Of a DNA stretch of 64,000 nucleotides, positions 9,304 to 17,841 are shown in pieces. This stretch comes from Ureibacillus thermophilus (GTDB lineage Bacteria > Bacillota > Bacilli > Bacillales_A > Planococcaceae): the NCBI RefSeq assembly GCF_004331915.1, contig NZ_CP036528.1:882567-946566 (forward strand). Direction: 5' to 3'. Position 1 is the stretch's first letter; every line of letters starts with the position of its first letter. Both the position numbers and the translations under genes were made by a program. The notes under the pieces are model-generated. The model worked only from the letters and a program-made list of their open reading frames with translations. It had not been told where the DNA came from and searched no databases.

Positions 9304-10337
9304 TAGCGGGATTGCTCCTTTATGATGTTTTGGCTGAATTCAATGACTGCTTCAAGCTTCTCGTAAGCTCGGCCGGATTCAATCGCATCGCGCGCTATAA
9401 AAACGCCATCTTTCAAAGATTCAACGGCACCGTATGCAAAGAACCCGAGCGCTGCATTTAATACCACTGCATCGTAATAAGGCGAGCGATTTCCTTTCAA
9501 CAAGTCTTTTAAAATATTCGCATTTTCTTCTGGCGTACCACCGCGAAGATGGCAAATTGTAGCGGGCTGCAATCCTAATTCTTCAATGTTGATGGAAAGA
9601 GGTTTAATTTCTCCATTTTCCAAAATCACCGCATAGTTTTTTTGGTCAAGAGAAGCTTCATCCATTCCATTGGAACCAGATACAACAATCGCCCGTTTTC
9701 TTCCTAAAATGCGCAGCACTTTTGCATATTCTTCAACAAAATCAGGACGGCTAATGCCGACAAGTTGACATTCTAAATCGACCGGATTTGTCAGAGGACC
9801 TACTAAGTTAAAAATGGTTGGTTTTCCAATGGCTCGACGAACTTCGCCAATGCGTTTCAGTTTCGGGTGAACATTAGGAGCGTATAGAAAAGCGATGCCT
9901 TCCTGTTCTAGCAACTGAGCAGATTCTTCGGCAGTGAAATCATTGTGTATGCCCAATGCTTCCAACACATCCGTGCTGCCGGAAGAACTAGAAATTTTTC
10001 GGTTACCATGTTTTGCGACTTTCACACCGTTGCTTGCCAACACAAAGGCGGAAGTGGTGCTGATGTTGAATGTATGAAGTCCATCGCCTCCAGTGCCGCA
10101 ATTGTCAATATAAGACCCTTTTGGAACGGGGATTTTGATGGCATTGGATTTCATTACGATGGAAAGGGCAGCAACTTCTTCCGCGGTTTCGCCTTTTTCG
10201 CGAAGAGCCAATAAAAATTCCGCGATGTCTTCTTTTGGCGTTTTCTCTGCAAAAATGAGTTCAACGGCTTGGATCATCTCATCGTAAGACAAATCTTCTT
10301 TTTGTTGAACACGTTTTGTAAAAGCTTGAATGTTCAT
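9303..10337 (-). CDS. trpD: Anthranilate phosphoribosyltransferase
   Basis: About 344 residues. Motifs include the PRPP-binding GTGGDGLHTFNIST, KHGNRKISSSSGSTDVLEALG, and NLVGPLTNPV. The start is ATG 10337, preceded by GGAGG; the frame extends five codons further but through the ribosome binding site. It is the first gene after the T-box leader. The anthranilate synthase genes trpE and trpG, which usually precede it, are absent, so anthranilate must come from genes elsewhere. Confidence 0.95.
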   Translation of the reverse strand: MNIQAFTKRVQQKEDLSYDEMIQAVELIFAEKTPKEDIAEFLLALREKGETAEEVAALSIVMKSNAIKIPVPKGSYIDNCGTGGDGLHTFNISTTSAFVLASNGVKVAKHGNRKISSSSGSTDVLEALGIHNDFTAEESAQLLEQEGIAFLYAPNVHPKLKRIGEVRRAIGKPTIFNLVGPLTNPVDLECQLVGISRPDFVEEYAKVLRILGRKRAIVVSGSNGMDEASLDQKNYAVILENGEIKPLSINIEELGLQPATICHLRGGTPEENANILKDLLKGNRSPYYDAVVLNAALGFFAYGAVESLKDGVFIARDAIESGRAYEKLEAVIEFSQNIIKEQSR

Positions 10338-10382
10338 TCTATCATCCTCCAAATTTAATAAATTTGAAGCTTAGATAGAATA

Positions 10383-10745
10383 GCCGCAATAAAAAAACCT
10401 CTGCAAATGGGCGCAAAATCCCATTTGCAGAGGACGACGAACAGGCCGCGTTGCCACCTCTGTTGAAGTAGTTGCTACTTCCACCTCAGTGTGCTTAAAA
10501 AAGCACTTCCCTGTAACGCGGGAAAGACGTCAACCACTTGCGCAGTTGCTCTCGTAAGGCCCATTCACGAAAGGTATGCGCTAGTTCCCACCAACCACTA
10601 GCTCTCTTAGGCATACGCATTTCGCTACTTTTCCTTACTCATCAATTTCAGCTCGGCTATTCTCAACTAAACTCAGGCTCAACTCAACAATCGGTGCGGT
10701 GCTGCGCTTCCACAGCCTTTCTCCGCCACGAACAATTTAGTTGAA
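10383..10745 (-). promoter_or_regulatory. T-box leader with tryptophan (UGG) specifier
   Basis: On the minus strand a long leader carries Stem I (lower helix gtaagg/ccttac, upper helix gcgaaa/tttcgt). The specifier loop is gaaTGGg, with TGG at plus-strand 10561-10563, matching tRNA-Trp. The T-box AGAGGTGGCAACGCGG (10446-10461) follows, then a strong terminator cctctgcaaatggg/cccatttgcagagg with a T-run (10391-10433). Uncharged tRNA-Trp would stabilise the antiterminator and let the trp operon be transcribed. Confidence 0.93.
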
Positions 10746-10749
10746 AATT

Positions 10750-10778
10750 ATTTTATTCAGAATTTGCATGAATGTCAA
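10750..10778 (-). promoter_or_regulatory. SigA promoter of the trp operon
   Basis: On the minus strand, TTGACA (10773-10778) is followed after exactly 17 bases by TAAAAT (10750-10755). It lies just upstream of the T-box leader. Confidence 0.85.
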
Positions 10779-10814
10779 TAATTTTCGCTCAATTCAAAAA
10801 GAAAGATGCGAAAA

Positions 10815-11113
10815 GAGGCTGGGACATAAACAAAGAATTAAAGGGGTAGTTGAAAGGGTTTTGATAAATATTTGATATAACTAAAAATTGATTGAAGTGA
10901 CGGGGCGACTCCTGCGGGAACAGCCCGTGTCTCGAGACACCGCAGGAGCGAAGCAATGAGCTCCGAGGAGGCTCGAGCCGGGCCCGCGGAAAGCGTCCCC
11001 GGAACGGAAATCAATTTTAATAACATATCAAAAAAACATCATTTTCTCCTTGGAGAAAATGATGTTTTTTTAGATTTGTCCCAACCTCTTTTTTAGATTT
11101 GTCCCAGCCTCTT
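10815..11113. repeat. Palindromic-ended intergenic repeat, copy 1
   Basis: The 274-base unit at 10815-11088 starts gaggctgggacataaac and ends with the inverted form gtcccaacctc; a short extra half-end runs to 11113. Inside are a GC-rich hairpin (ctcctgcggg ... ccgcaggag) and the near-end hairpin catcattttctcc/ggagaaaatgatg. A copy at 60892-61165 differs at a single base. The 62-residue frame inside is identical in both copies and is a product of the repeat, not a gene. Confidence 0.88.
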
Positions 11114-11116
11114 CTA

Positions 11117-11608
11117 TCATGAATCGATTAAATTTTTAAAGTTTAATCGTTTATCAAGCAATTTCATAATCGGAATGCCAATAAGCAGCACGACAGCTTC
11201 TCCGATGGCCGTCGAAAGCCATGAAAGCCAGAAAGGAAGATCAAGCGCCAACTTTAATTCCAAGGCGATAATCCACATCATGAAAGTAAAGACAAAAGAG
11301 TTCATCAACATACGATAAACAATGTTTTTTACAAATTTGCTAATGATGATAAGAGTCGTTAAACAGATGAGGGAGTGGGCTACGCCGAACACTAAATCGA
11401 ACCAGCCAAGAGGAGAGAATAAGTTTGAAATAAACACTCCCAGCACAACCCCTAACATATAGCGGGGATTGAAGGCGATTAAATGGTTAAAAATTTCCGC
11501 AATGCGAAATTGAATATCACCGAAGCTCAAAAAAGAGAGCGTATAAGTTACGGCGATATATAGTGCAGCAATAATTGCAGATACTGCTAAGAATTTTGTT
11601 TTCATCAT
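11117..11608 (-). CDS. queT: QueT-type queuosine-precursor ECF transporter S component
   Basis: 163 residues with about five hydrophobic segments. The pattern GDIQFRIAEIFNHLIAFNP followed by GVVLGVFISNLFSPLG is typical of the QueT family, the substrate-binding membrane subunit of an energy-coupling-factor importer. It would take up preQ1 or related 7-deazaguanine precursors using shared EcfAA'T subunits encoded elsewhere. The preQ1-I riboswitch immediately upstream strongly supports the substrate. AAGGAG is 6 bases before ATG 11608. Confidence 0.9.
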   Translation of the reverse strand: MMKTKFLAVSAIIAALYIAVTYTLSFLSFGDIQFRIAEIFNHLIAFNPRYMLGVVLGVFISNLFSPLGWFDLVFGVAHSLICLTTLIIISKFVKNIVYRMLMNSFVFTFMMWIIALELKLALDLPFWLSWLSTAIGEAVVLLIGIPIMKLLDKRLNFKNLIDS

Positions 11609-11616
11609 GATACACT

Positions 11617-11652
11617 CCTTAGTTTTTTATCGTGGGATTTTGCGAACCACGG
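11617..11652 (-). promoter_or_regulatory. preQ1-I riboswitch (translational)
   Basis: The minus-strand stem CGTGG/CCACG closes a loop TTCGCAAAATC and is followed by the A-rich tail ATAAAAAACTAAGG. That is the class I preQ1 aptamer, which folds back into an H-type pseudoknot. The last bases of the tail overlap the AAGGAG ribosome binding site of queT, so ligand binding should shut off translation. Confidence 0.92.
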
Positions 11653-11673
11653 TGTGTGAACACACAAAAAAAT

Positions 11674-11702
11674 ATTATATTACATTTATCGAAAAATCAC
11701 AA
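11674..11702 (-). promoter_or_regulatory. Promoter of queT
   Basis: TTGTGA (11697-11702) and TATAAT (11674-11679) are separated by 17 bases on the minus strand, ending about 22 bases before the riboswitch. Confidence 0.75.
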
Positions 11703-11902
11703 ATTGGATTTTTGAGCAATTGAACCTATATATAGGTGTTTTTTATTACTGAAAAAGTTCACGATTTTTTCACAAATTATTCATTATTTTTATATAATAT
11801 ATTTTCTAGAAAATTCACGCAATTTATTGGTTGAAAGCACTAAATTGCTATTTTTGAAAGAATAAAAAGAACATTTTTAATTTCAGAAGATTCCTAATGT
11901 TA

Positions 11903-11931
11903 TTGACTGTTCTTTTATGAAAATGTAATAT
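11903..11931 (+). promoter_or_regulatory. Promoter of the TrpXYZ-type transporter operon
   Basis: TTGACT at 11903-11908 and TAATAT at 11926-11931 are 17 bases apart. A short inverted repeat, cgcttta/taaagcg, follows at about 11944-11963. No T-box could be found in this 5' region. Confidence 0.65.
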
Positions 11932-12019
11932 AACGTTAAACTTCGCTTTATCAATTTAAAGCGACAAAATTTATATTAAAAATAGTCAGAAAATTTGAAG
12001 AATAACAGGGGGGAAATTT

Positions 12020-13039
12020 ATGAAGAGCAGTATGAAAAAGCTATCATTTTTATTGCTCGGTTTATTGCTGCTTTTAGCTGCTTGCGGCGGTAATGACAAT
12101 ACATCTGAAAAAGATGAAAGCAAAGGTACTGATACGAAAACAGAAGAAACAAAAACTTACAAAATTGGTGTAACGCAAATTGTTGAACACCCATCTTTAA
12201 ACGCAGCATACCAAGGATTCCAAGATGCGTTGAAAGATGCGGGATTAAATGTTGAATATGATTATCAGCTTGCCCAAAACGACAATAGTTTAAATACGCA
12301 AATTGCCCAAAACTTAGCAAGTGCAGGAGTTGATTTAATCTTTGCGAACTCCACTCCATCTGCACAAGCGGCAAAAAATGTAACATCTGATATTCCAATC
12401 GTTTTCACATCTGTAACAGATCCTGTTGCAGCACAATTAATCGATTCTATTGAATCTCCTGGAGGCAACGTGACAGGTACAATCGACCTGCATCCAGATG
12501 CTATTAAAACAACAGTAGAATTCATGAAAAATGAATTAGGCATTGAAAAAGTCGGCATGATTTACAATGCTGGGGAACAAAACTCTGTTGCACAAGTGAA
12601 CCAAGTAAGAGAAATTGCTGATTCATTAGGAATGAAAGTGGAAACTACAACAGTAGCCCAAAGTTCAGAAACTAAACAAGCAGCAGAATCTTTAGTAGGC
12701 AAAGTGGATGCATTCTACATTATCACAGACAACACAGTTGTATCAGCTCTTGAATCTGTAATCCAAGTAGCAGAAAGCAATAAATTGCCGCTTGTTGTGG
12801 GCGAATTTGACTCTGTAAGACGCGGCGGATTATTGGCATTTGGATTTGAATACTATGACATCGGTTACCAAGCTGGTCAAATGGCTGTGAAAATTTTGAA
12901 GGGTGAAGCAACACCAGCAGACATTCCAGCAGAATATCCAAATACTTTAAAACTTGTTATGAACAAAGATGTTGTAGAAAAACTTGGCATTGAAGTAAAA
13001 GATGAATGGAATGCAGAGCTTGTAGAAACAGAAAATTAA
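12020..13039 (+). CDS. trpX: ABC transporter substrate-binding lipoprotein, TrpX-type
   Basis: 339 residues. A lipoprotein signal (hydrophobic run ending LLLAACGG) anchors it outside the membrane. The mature part (KIGVTQIVEHPSLNAAYQGF, ANSTPSAQAA, VTDPVAAQLI) belongs to the ABC substrate-binding family that includes TrpX. The substrate is inferred to be tryptophan or an aromatic relative, from the family and from the trp operon 2 kb away. ACAGGGGGG lies before ATG 12020. The permease and ATPase genes follow directly. Confidence 0.82.
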   Translation: MKSSMKKLSFLLLGLLLLLAACGGNDNTSEKDESKGTDTKTEETKTYKIGVTQIVEHPSLNAAYQGFQDALKDAGLNVEYDYQLAQNDNSLNTQIAQNLASAGVDLIFANSTPSAQAAKNVTSDIPIVFTSVTDPVAAQLIDSIESPGGNVTGTIDLHPDAIKTTVEFMKNELGIEKVGMIYNAGEQNSVAQVNQVREIADSLGMKVETTTVAQSSETKQAAESLVGKVDAFYIITDNTVVSALESVIQVAESNKLPLVVGEFDSVRRGGLLAFGFEYYDIGYQAGQMAVKILKGEATPADIPAEYPNTLKLVMNKDVVEKLGIEVKDEWNAELVETEN

Positions 13040-13075
13040 TAATGAATTTCGATATGTTAGGAGAGATGATTCAAT

Positions 13076-14065
13076 ATGTTTGCAGCAATGTTCGGTTCAG
13101 TTGAGCAAGGAATCATCTACGCGATTATGGCACTCGGAGTGTATCTAACATTCCGAGTGTTAGATTTTCCGGACTTGACGGTAGATGGTAGTTTTGTAAC
13201 GGGGGCAGCCACGGTAGCAACGATGATTGTGCTAGGTTACCACCCCATTTTGGCAACACTCGCTGCAATCGTAGCGGGATTTATTGCAGGGTGTATTACC
13301 GGTTTATTACATACCAAAGGAAACATTAATCCGCTCCTTGCCGGTATCATTATGATGATTGGCCTCTATTCCATAAATCTAAGAATCATGGGCTTCTCAA
13401 GTGAAAATGCAACAAGCCTTCCGAACGTTCCCCTCCTAAATAGTGAAACCATCTTCACTCAATTTTCAAAGATTTGGGAACCATTAGGGATTGATTCAGC
13501 ATTAAATAATATTTTGTCCAGTTTAGGTGTAAAACATTTACCTCAAACTTGGGGAACTCTTTTTATCATGATTATCCTAACAGCCATTCTCAAATTGGTT
13601 GTCGATTGGTTCTTAAAAACAGAAATTGGGCTTGCCATTCGGGCAACAGGGGATAATAAACGGATGATTCGAAGCTTTTCAGCAAATACGGACCATTTAA
13701 TCATCTTAGGAGTAGGAATTTCCAATGCGCTTGTGGCATTAGCTGGCGCGTTAATTGCCCAATATTCCAAATATTCTGATGCTACAATGGGTATTGGGAT
13801 GATTACAGTTGGATTAGCTTCCGTTATTATCGGGGAAGCGATTTTTGGCACAAAATCTATAATGCGTACAACCTTTGCTGTTGTCATTGGAGCCATTCTT
13901 TATCGTATTGTTTTGGCGCTTGCATTGCGCATGCAGTTCCTCGATGCAAGCGATATGAAGCTGATTACGGCGATTATTGTAATCTTGGCGTTGATTATTC
14001 CTCAAATGATTGAAAAACAAAAAAATAAGAAGCGAAAAGCGAAACGACTCCAAGCCAAAATTTAG
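13076..14065 (+). CDS. trpY: ABC transporter permease, TrpY-type
   Basis: 329 residues with about 8-9 membrane segments. It is of the branched-chain amino acid/sugar permease fold (VYLTFRVLDFPDLTVDGSF, GLAIRATGDNKRMIRSF, LASVIIGEAIFG). The start lies 36 bases after trpX with AGGAGAG upstream. It would form the membrane channel with the next gene's ATPase. The basic C-terminal tail (KNKKRKAKRLQAK) overlaps the leading part of the next open frame. Confidence 0.85.
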   Translation: MFAAMFGSVEQGIIYAIMALGVYLTFRVLDFPDLTVDGSFVTGAATVATMIVLGYHPILATLAAIVAGFIAGCITGLLHTKGNINPLLAGIIMMIGLYSINLRIMGFSSENATSLPNVPLLNSETIFTQFSKIWEPLGIDSALNNILSSLGVKHLPQTWGTLFIMIILTAILKLVVDWFLKTEIGLAIRATGDNKRMIRSFSANTDHLIILGVGISNALVALAGALIAQYSKYSDATMGIGMITVGLASVIIGEAIFGTKSIMRTTFAVVIGAILYRIVLALALRMQFLDASDMKLITAIIVILALIIPQMIEKQKNKKRKAKRLQAKI

Positions 14066-14096
14066 CAGCTACGACAGAGAAAGTGGGGCGAACACT

Positions 14097-14891
14097 TTGC
14101 TTAAACTAGAAGGTATAACAAAAATCTTTAATGAAGGCACTCCGGATGAAAAAATTGCATTGAATCAAATTAATCTCCATTTAAAGCCAGGAGATTTCGT
14201 GACGGTCATCGGAAGTAACGGCGCCGGAAAGTCAACGATGATGAACATGATTTCTGGGGTGTTAACACCGGACGTAGGAAAAGTATGGATTGATGGAAAA
14301 GATGTTACGAGTTTGTCTGAGTATAAACGTTCTCAGTATATTGGGCGCGTCTTTCAAGATCCGATGGCAGGGACAGCACCATCTATGACGATTGAAGAAA
14401 ATCTCGCCATTGCATATGCCCGAAATGCGAATCGTACTTTACGTTTAGGGGTGAATCGGGAGCGGCGGGATTTCTTCCGCACAGCCCTTGAAAAATTGCA
14501 TTTGAATTTGGAAAACCGTTTAAATGCAAAAGTCGGGTTATTATCCGGTGGGGAAAGACAAGCGCTATCCTTATTAATGGCCACTTTTACGAAGCCGTCT
14601 ATTTTGCTTTTGGATGAGCATACAGCGGCGCTTGACCCTTCCCGTGCGGAATTGATTACAAAATTAACAAAGGAATTGGTGGAAGAAGACAATTTGACAA
14701 CATTGATGGTAACCCACAATATGCAGCAGGCTATAGATTTGGGAAACCGTTTGATTATGATGGATAAAGGGCAAATTATTTTGGAAGTGAATGAAGATCA
14801 AAAACCAAACTTAACTATCCCTGACTTAATGGCGGAATTCGAACGCATTCGCGGCGAAAAAATGACCACTGACCGAACATTGTTGGGGTAA
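14097..14891 (+). CDS. trpZ: ABC transporter ATP-binding protein, TrpZ-type
   Basis: About 264 residues. Walker A is GSNGAGKST, the signature is LLSGGERQALSLLMA, Walker B is ILLLDEHTAALDP, and the switch His is in VTHNM. I place the start at TTG 14097, with AAAGTGGGG 5-8 bases upstream. The open frame runs back to 14010 but overlaps the permease gene with no ribosome binding site. It energises import with TrpX and TrpY. Confidence 0.88.
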   Translation: MLKLEGITKIFNEGTPDEKIALNQINLHLKPGDFVTVIGSNGAGKSTMMNMISGVLTPDVGKVWIDGKDVTSLSEYKRSQYIGRVFQDPMAGTAPSMTIEENLAIAYARNANRTLRLGVNRERRDFFRTALEKLHLNLENRLNAKVGLLSGGERQALSLLMATFTKPSILLLDEHTAALDPSRAELITKLTKELVEEDNLTTLMVTHNMQQAIDLGNRLIMMDKGQIILEVNEDQKPNLTIPDLMAEFERIRGEKMTTDRTLLG

Positions 14892-14906
14892 AGTTGATAA
14901 AGATAG

Positions 14907-14942
14907 AAAACCAGCTCTTGGGAACGAGGGCTGTTTTTTTTT
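14907..14942 (+). terminator. Terminator of the transporter operon
   Basis: A hairpin of the ccagctc...gagggctg type is followed by a run of ten T, directly after the trpZ stop. Confidence 0.75.
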
Positions 14943-15091
14943 ATTTTTTGAAAGATTGGGGGAAATGTAGATTTTCAAGGTTTTGGGAAGCCGAAAATTT
15001 ATGTTTGGAACATTGATCGAGGGTAAATTCTGTTTTTCAAATTTTGCCAATTCATCGCTTGCTAAATAAAATAGGGGCAAGGGGGGATGGG

Positions 15092-16060
15092 ATGATTATT
15101 TTGGAGCGGAAAAAACCTGTAAAGCTTTTTCTGTTGGAAGCATTGCTAAGAAGATGGCAAGAAAGCGAGAGGGATTATGGATATTTTCGGGAACTTTATT
15201 TGCAAATGAAGAAAGGATATGAGGGGGAATTGAAGCTTGACCGCGAGTGGAAAGAGTTGATCATACCAACGGAATATTATTTGTTTCATCATTTTGAAAC
15301 AGAAAATACATATGGGCATTCCCATCAAATTGATACGCTATTTATTTGTCCGAATTTTTTATGGCTATTGGAAATAAAAAATTTTTCTGGCCGCATCGAT
15401 TTTCAAATGGAGAGGAATCAATTAATACGGACGCGATTTGACGGTACGACCGAAAGTTTGCGAAACCCCATCGATCAAGCGGAAAGACATATCCGATTTT
15501 TAAAGGGTAAACTGGAAAAGTTGAACATGCATTTACCGCTTGTTTATTCGATTGTTATTGCGGATGCAACCATCATTGGCCCTGTTTCGAATGCGATTTC
15601 CGTGTTCCATTTAGGGGAATTGCAGAGCAAATTGAATGCACTTTATCGCCAATACCCCAAAAAGCTTTCCTCACAGCAAATGGAACAGTTAAAAGATGAA
15701 TTGGTGAAAATACAAAATCCAACAAAGTGGAGTCCGCAAATTGATGTGAGAAAAATTAAAAAAGGCGCCCTTTGTAAGCAGTGTGAATATCAAACGGTGA
15801 TGTATTATAAAAAAGGCCGCTTTATTTGCCCGAAATGCAATTTTAAAGATAAAGAGACTTTCATTGAGGCTTTACATGATTACGCTCTATTGATTAAACC
15901 GTGGATTACAAATGCTGAATTTAGCCGTTTTTTTAATATTCATCCCAAAACGGCTTACGAATTGATAAAAAAACTGCCTCTTCAACAAAAGGGAGAAAAG
16001 CGGGGAAGAATTTATATCATCCCTGAAAATATACTGGATTGGAAAAGGAGATTAAGATAA
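15092..16060 (+). CDS. NERD-domain protein with zinc ribbon and C-terminal HTH
   Basis: About 322 residues. The N-terminal half carries a nuclease-related domain (GELKLDREW..., HSHQIDTLFICPNFLWLLEIKNFSG, with D and ExK as expected of this fold). A four-cysteine zinc ribbon follows (CKQCEYQ ... CPKCNF, near residues 230-257). The end looks like a helix-turn-helix (NIHPKTAYELIKKL). The start is ATG 15092 after AAGGGGGGA; the frame extends 16 codons upstream without a ribosome binding site. NERD proteins may process nucleic acids, but the role here is unknown. Confidence 0.82.
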   Translation: MIILERKKPVKLFLLEALLRRWQESERDYGYFRELYLQMKKGYEGELKLDREWKELIIPTEYYLFHHFETENTYGHSHQIDTLFICPNFLWLLEIKNFSGRIDFQMERNQLIRTRFDGTTESLRNPIDQAERHIRFLKGKLEKLNMHLPLVYSIVIADATIIGPVSNAISVFHLGELQSKLNALYRQYPKKLSSQQMEQLKDELVKIQNPTKWSPQIDVRKIKKGALCKQCEYQTVMYYKKGRFICPKCNFKDKETFIEALHDYALLIKPWITNAEFSRFFNIHPKTAYELIKKLPLQQKGEKRGRIYIIPENILDWKRRLR

Positions 16061-16065
16061 TTCTG

Positions 16066-16135
16066 TGGATATTGTCATAAAAATTAGGGTTATGTTCACA
16101 AAAACAGGGGATATTGTCACAAAATCTGGAGATAA
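16066..16135. repeat. 21-base tandem repeat array 2
   Basis: Units begin at 16068, 16089, 16110 and 16131, exactly 21 bases apart, with gatattgTCA(T/C)AAAA and tatgttcacaaaa variants. They are the same units as those at 5831-5905 between the trp genes. The array follows the NERD gene stop within 10 bases. Confidence 0.78.
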
Positions 16136-16151
16136 AAAATCAAAACAAAAA

Positions 16152-16348
16152 GAGGTTGGGACAAATCTAAAAAAACATCATTTTCTCCAAGGAGAAAATG
16201 ATGTTTTTTTGATATGTTATTAAAATTGATTTCCGTTCCGGGGACGCTTTCCGCGGGTCCGTCACGCCAATCAATGTTTCGTTAGTTCAATTTTTTATCA
16301 AAACTCTTTCAGCTACCCCTATCATTTTTTTGTTTATGTCCCAGCCTC
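16152..16348. repeat. Palindromic-ended intergenic repeat, copy 2 (inverted, core deleted)
   Basis: It starts gaggttgggacaaatc and ends ttatgtcccagcctc, so it is reversed relative to copy 1. The GC-rich core is missing: ttccgcgggtcc joins directly to gtcacgccaatcaa. The catcattttctcc hairpin is kept. Confidence 0.85.
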
Positions 16349-16358
16349 TTCTCTATCA

Positions 16359-17618
16359 TTAAATCAACAATCCAAATAATGTGCTGTCTTTATTCACTTC
16401 TTTAAAATCGAATCCATTCACGCGCATGCGGTCGATTAAGCCTTCATAATCTTCAGGTTTGCTGATTTCGATTCCGACTAATGCAGGCCCTTCTTCTTTA
16501 TTGTTTTTCTTCGTATATTCAAAACGAGTGATATCATCATTTGGGCCAAGCACCACTGTTAAGAACTGACGCAATGCTCCTGCCCGTTGTGGGAAGTTGA
16601 CGATAAAGTAATGCAATAAGCCTTCGTATAGCAAGGATTTTTCTTTGATTTCCTGCATGCGGCTGATATCATTATTGCCTCCTGTGATAATGGCAACCGC
16701 CGTTTTTCCTTTCAACTGGTCTGCGTAGAAATCAAGAGCAGATACTGGCAGTGCACCGGATGGTTCTGCAATGATGGCATGTTTGTTATATAAATCAAGA
16801 ATTGTTGTACTAACTTTACCTTCAGGGACTGTAATAATATCATCTAAATATTTGCGGCAAATTTCATATGTGATTTGTCCAACGCATTGAACGGCTGTAC
16901 CGTCGCAGAATTTATCAATTTTTTCTAAAGCGACTGGCCCTCCATTTTCAAAGGCTGCTTTCATGCTTGGTGCGCCTTCTGGTTCAACGCCAATTACTTT
17001 TGTAGTAGGCGAGATATTTTTAATATAGGCAGCAACCCCGCTCATGAGTCCTCCGCCGCCAATGCCTCCAAATACAAAATCAAGAGGTTCATCTATATCA
17101 TTTAAAATTTCGACGCCGACCGTTCCTTGTCCAGCGATAATATCATAATCGTCAAAAGGATGAATGAAAATCATATCATGTTCTAAGCAATAATCCATGG
17201 CTGCATTGGCAGAATCATCAAATGTATCGCCAGCCAACACAATTTCCACATAATCGCGGCCGAACATGCGCACTTGATCAATTTTTTGTTTCGGTGTAGT
17301 CAGTGGCATAAAAATAGTCCCTCTAATTTTCAAATGGGAGCAGGAATAAGCCACACCTTGGGCATGATTGCCGGCAGAAGCGCATACAACGCCTCGTACA
17401 CGTGCTTCGTTTTCAATTTTTTTAATTTTATAATAGGCGCCGCGCAATTTAAAAGAACGCACTGATTGCAAATCTTCGCGTTTAAAATAAATATTTGCAC
17501 CATACTTTTCTGACAAATATTCATTTTTTTGCAATGGTGTATGAAGGACGACATCTTTTAACTGATGTTGTGCTTTTAAGACGTTCTCGACTGTAAAACT
17601 TTTATCCGCAACTTCCAT
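16359..17618 (-). CDS. ilvA: Threonine ammonia-lyase (threonine dehydratase)
   Basis: 419 residues, the Bacillus-type length with one C-terminal ACT-like regulatory region (YFIVNFPQRAGALRQFL...). The PLP lysine lies in SVRSFKLRGAYYKI near residue 58; the phosphate loop is GGIGGGGLMSG; SAGNHAQGVA follows the substrate loop. It deaminates threonine to 2-oxobutyrate, the first step of isoleucine synthesis. It stands alone here, without other ilv genes. Confidence 0.95.
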   Translation of the reverse strand: MEVADKSFTVENVLKAQHQLKDVVLHTPLQKNEYLSEKYGANIYFKREDLQSVRSFKLRGAYYKIKKIENEARVRGVVCASAGNHAQGVAYSCSHLKIRGTIFMPLTTPKQKIDQVRMFGRDYVEIVLAGDTFDDSANAAMDYCLEHDMIFIHPFDDYDIIAGQGTVGVEILNDIDEPLDFVFGGIGGGGLMSGVAAYIKNISPTTKVIGVEPEGAPSMKAAFENGGPVALEKIDKFCDGTAVQCVGQITYEICRKYLDDIITVPEGKVSTTILDLYNKHAIIAEPSGALPVSALDFYADQLKGKTAVAIITGGNNDISRMQEIKEKSLLYEGLLHYFIVNFPQRAGALRQFLTVVLGPNDDITRFEYTKKNNKEEGPALVGIEISKPEDYEGLIDRMRVNGFDFKEVNKDSTLFGLLI

Positions 17619-17796
17619 TTAATTTTAACCTCCATAAGTATCAGCATTTATATATTTTATCATAAAATTCGTGATTTTACGAAATTTTAAATATATAAAT
17701 AATATACAGAATAGTCTAAAGACCGCTTTTGAAAAAATCAAGGACGAATCCATAAAAGACGAAAAATTTTAATTAAAAACGTTTTCAATATAATGC

Positions 17797-17838
17797 GTAA
17801 AAAAACCACCATTTTCCCCAAAGAAAAATGGTGGTTTC
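17797..17838 (-). terminator. Terminator after the YjiH-type gene
   Basis: The hairpin aaccaccatttt/aaaatggtggttt is followed on the minus strand by a run of T. Confidence 0.8.
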
Positions 17839-17841
17839 GAG

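Noticed and set aside
10838-11026. 62-residue minus-strand reading frame (also at 60915-61103)
   Set aside because: It lies entirely inside the intergenic repeat, is identical in both copies and has no ribosome binding site.
11700-12019. T-box or riboswitch before the TrpXYZ-type operon
   Set aside because: I looked for the T-box core and a terminator and found neither; only a promoter and a short inverted repeat are visible.
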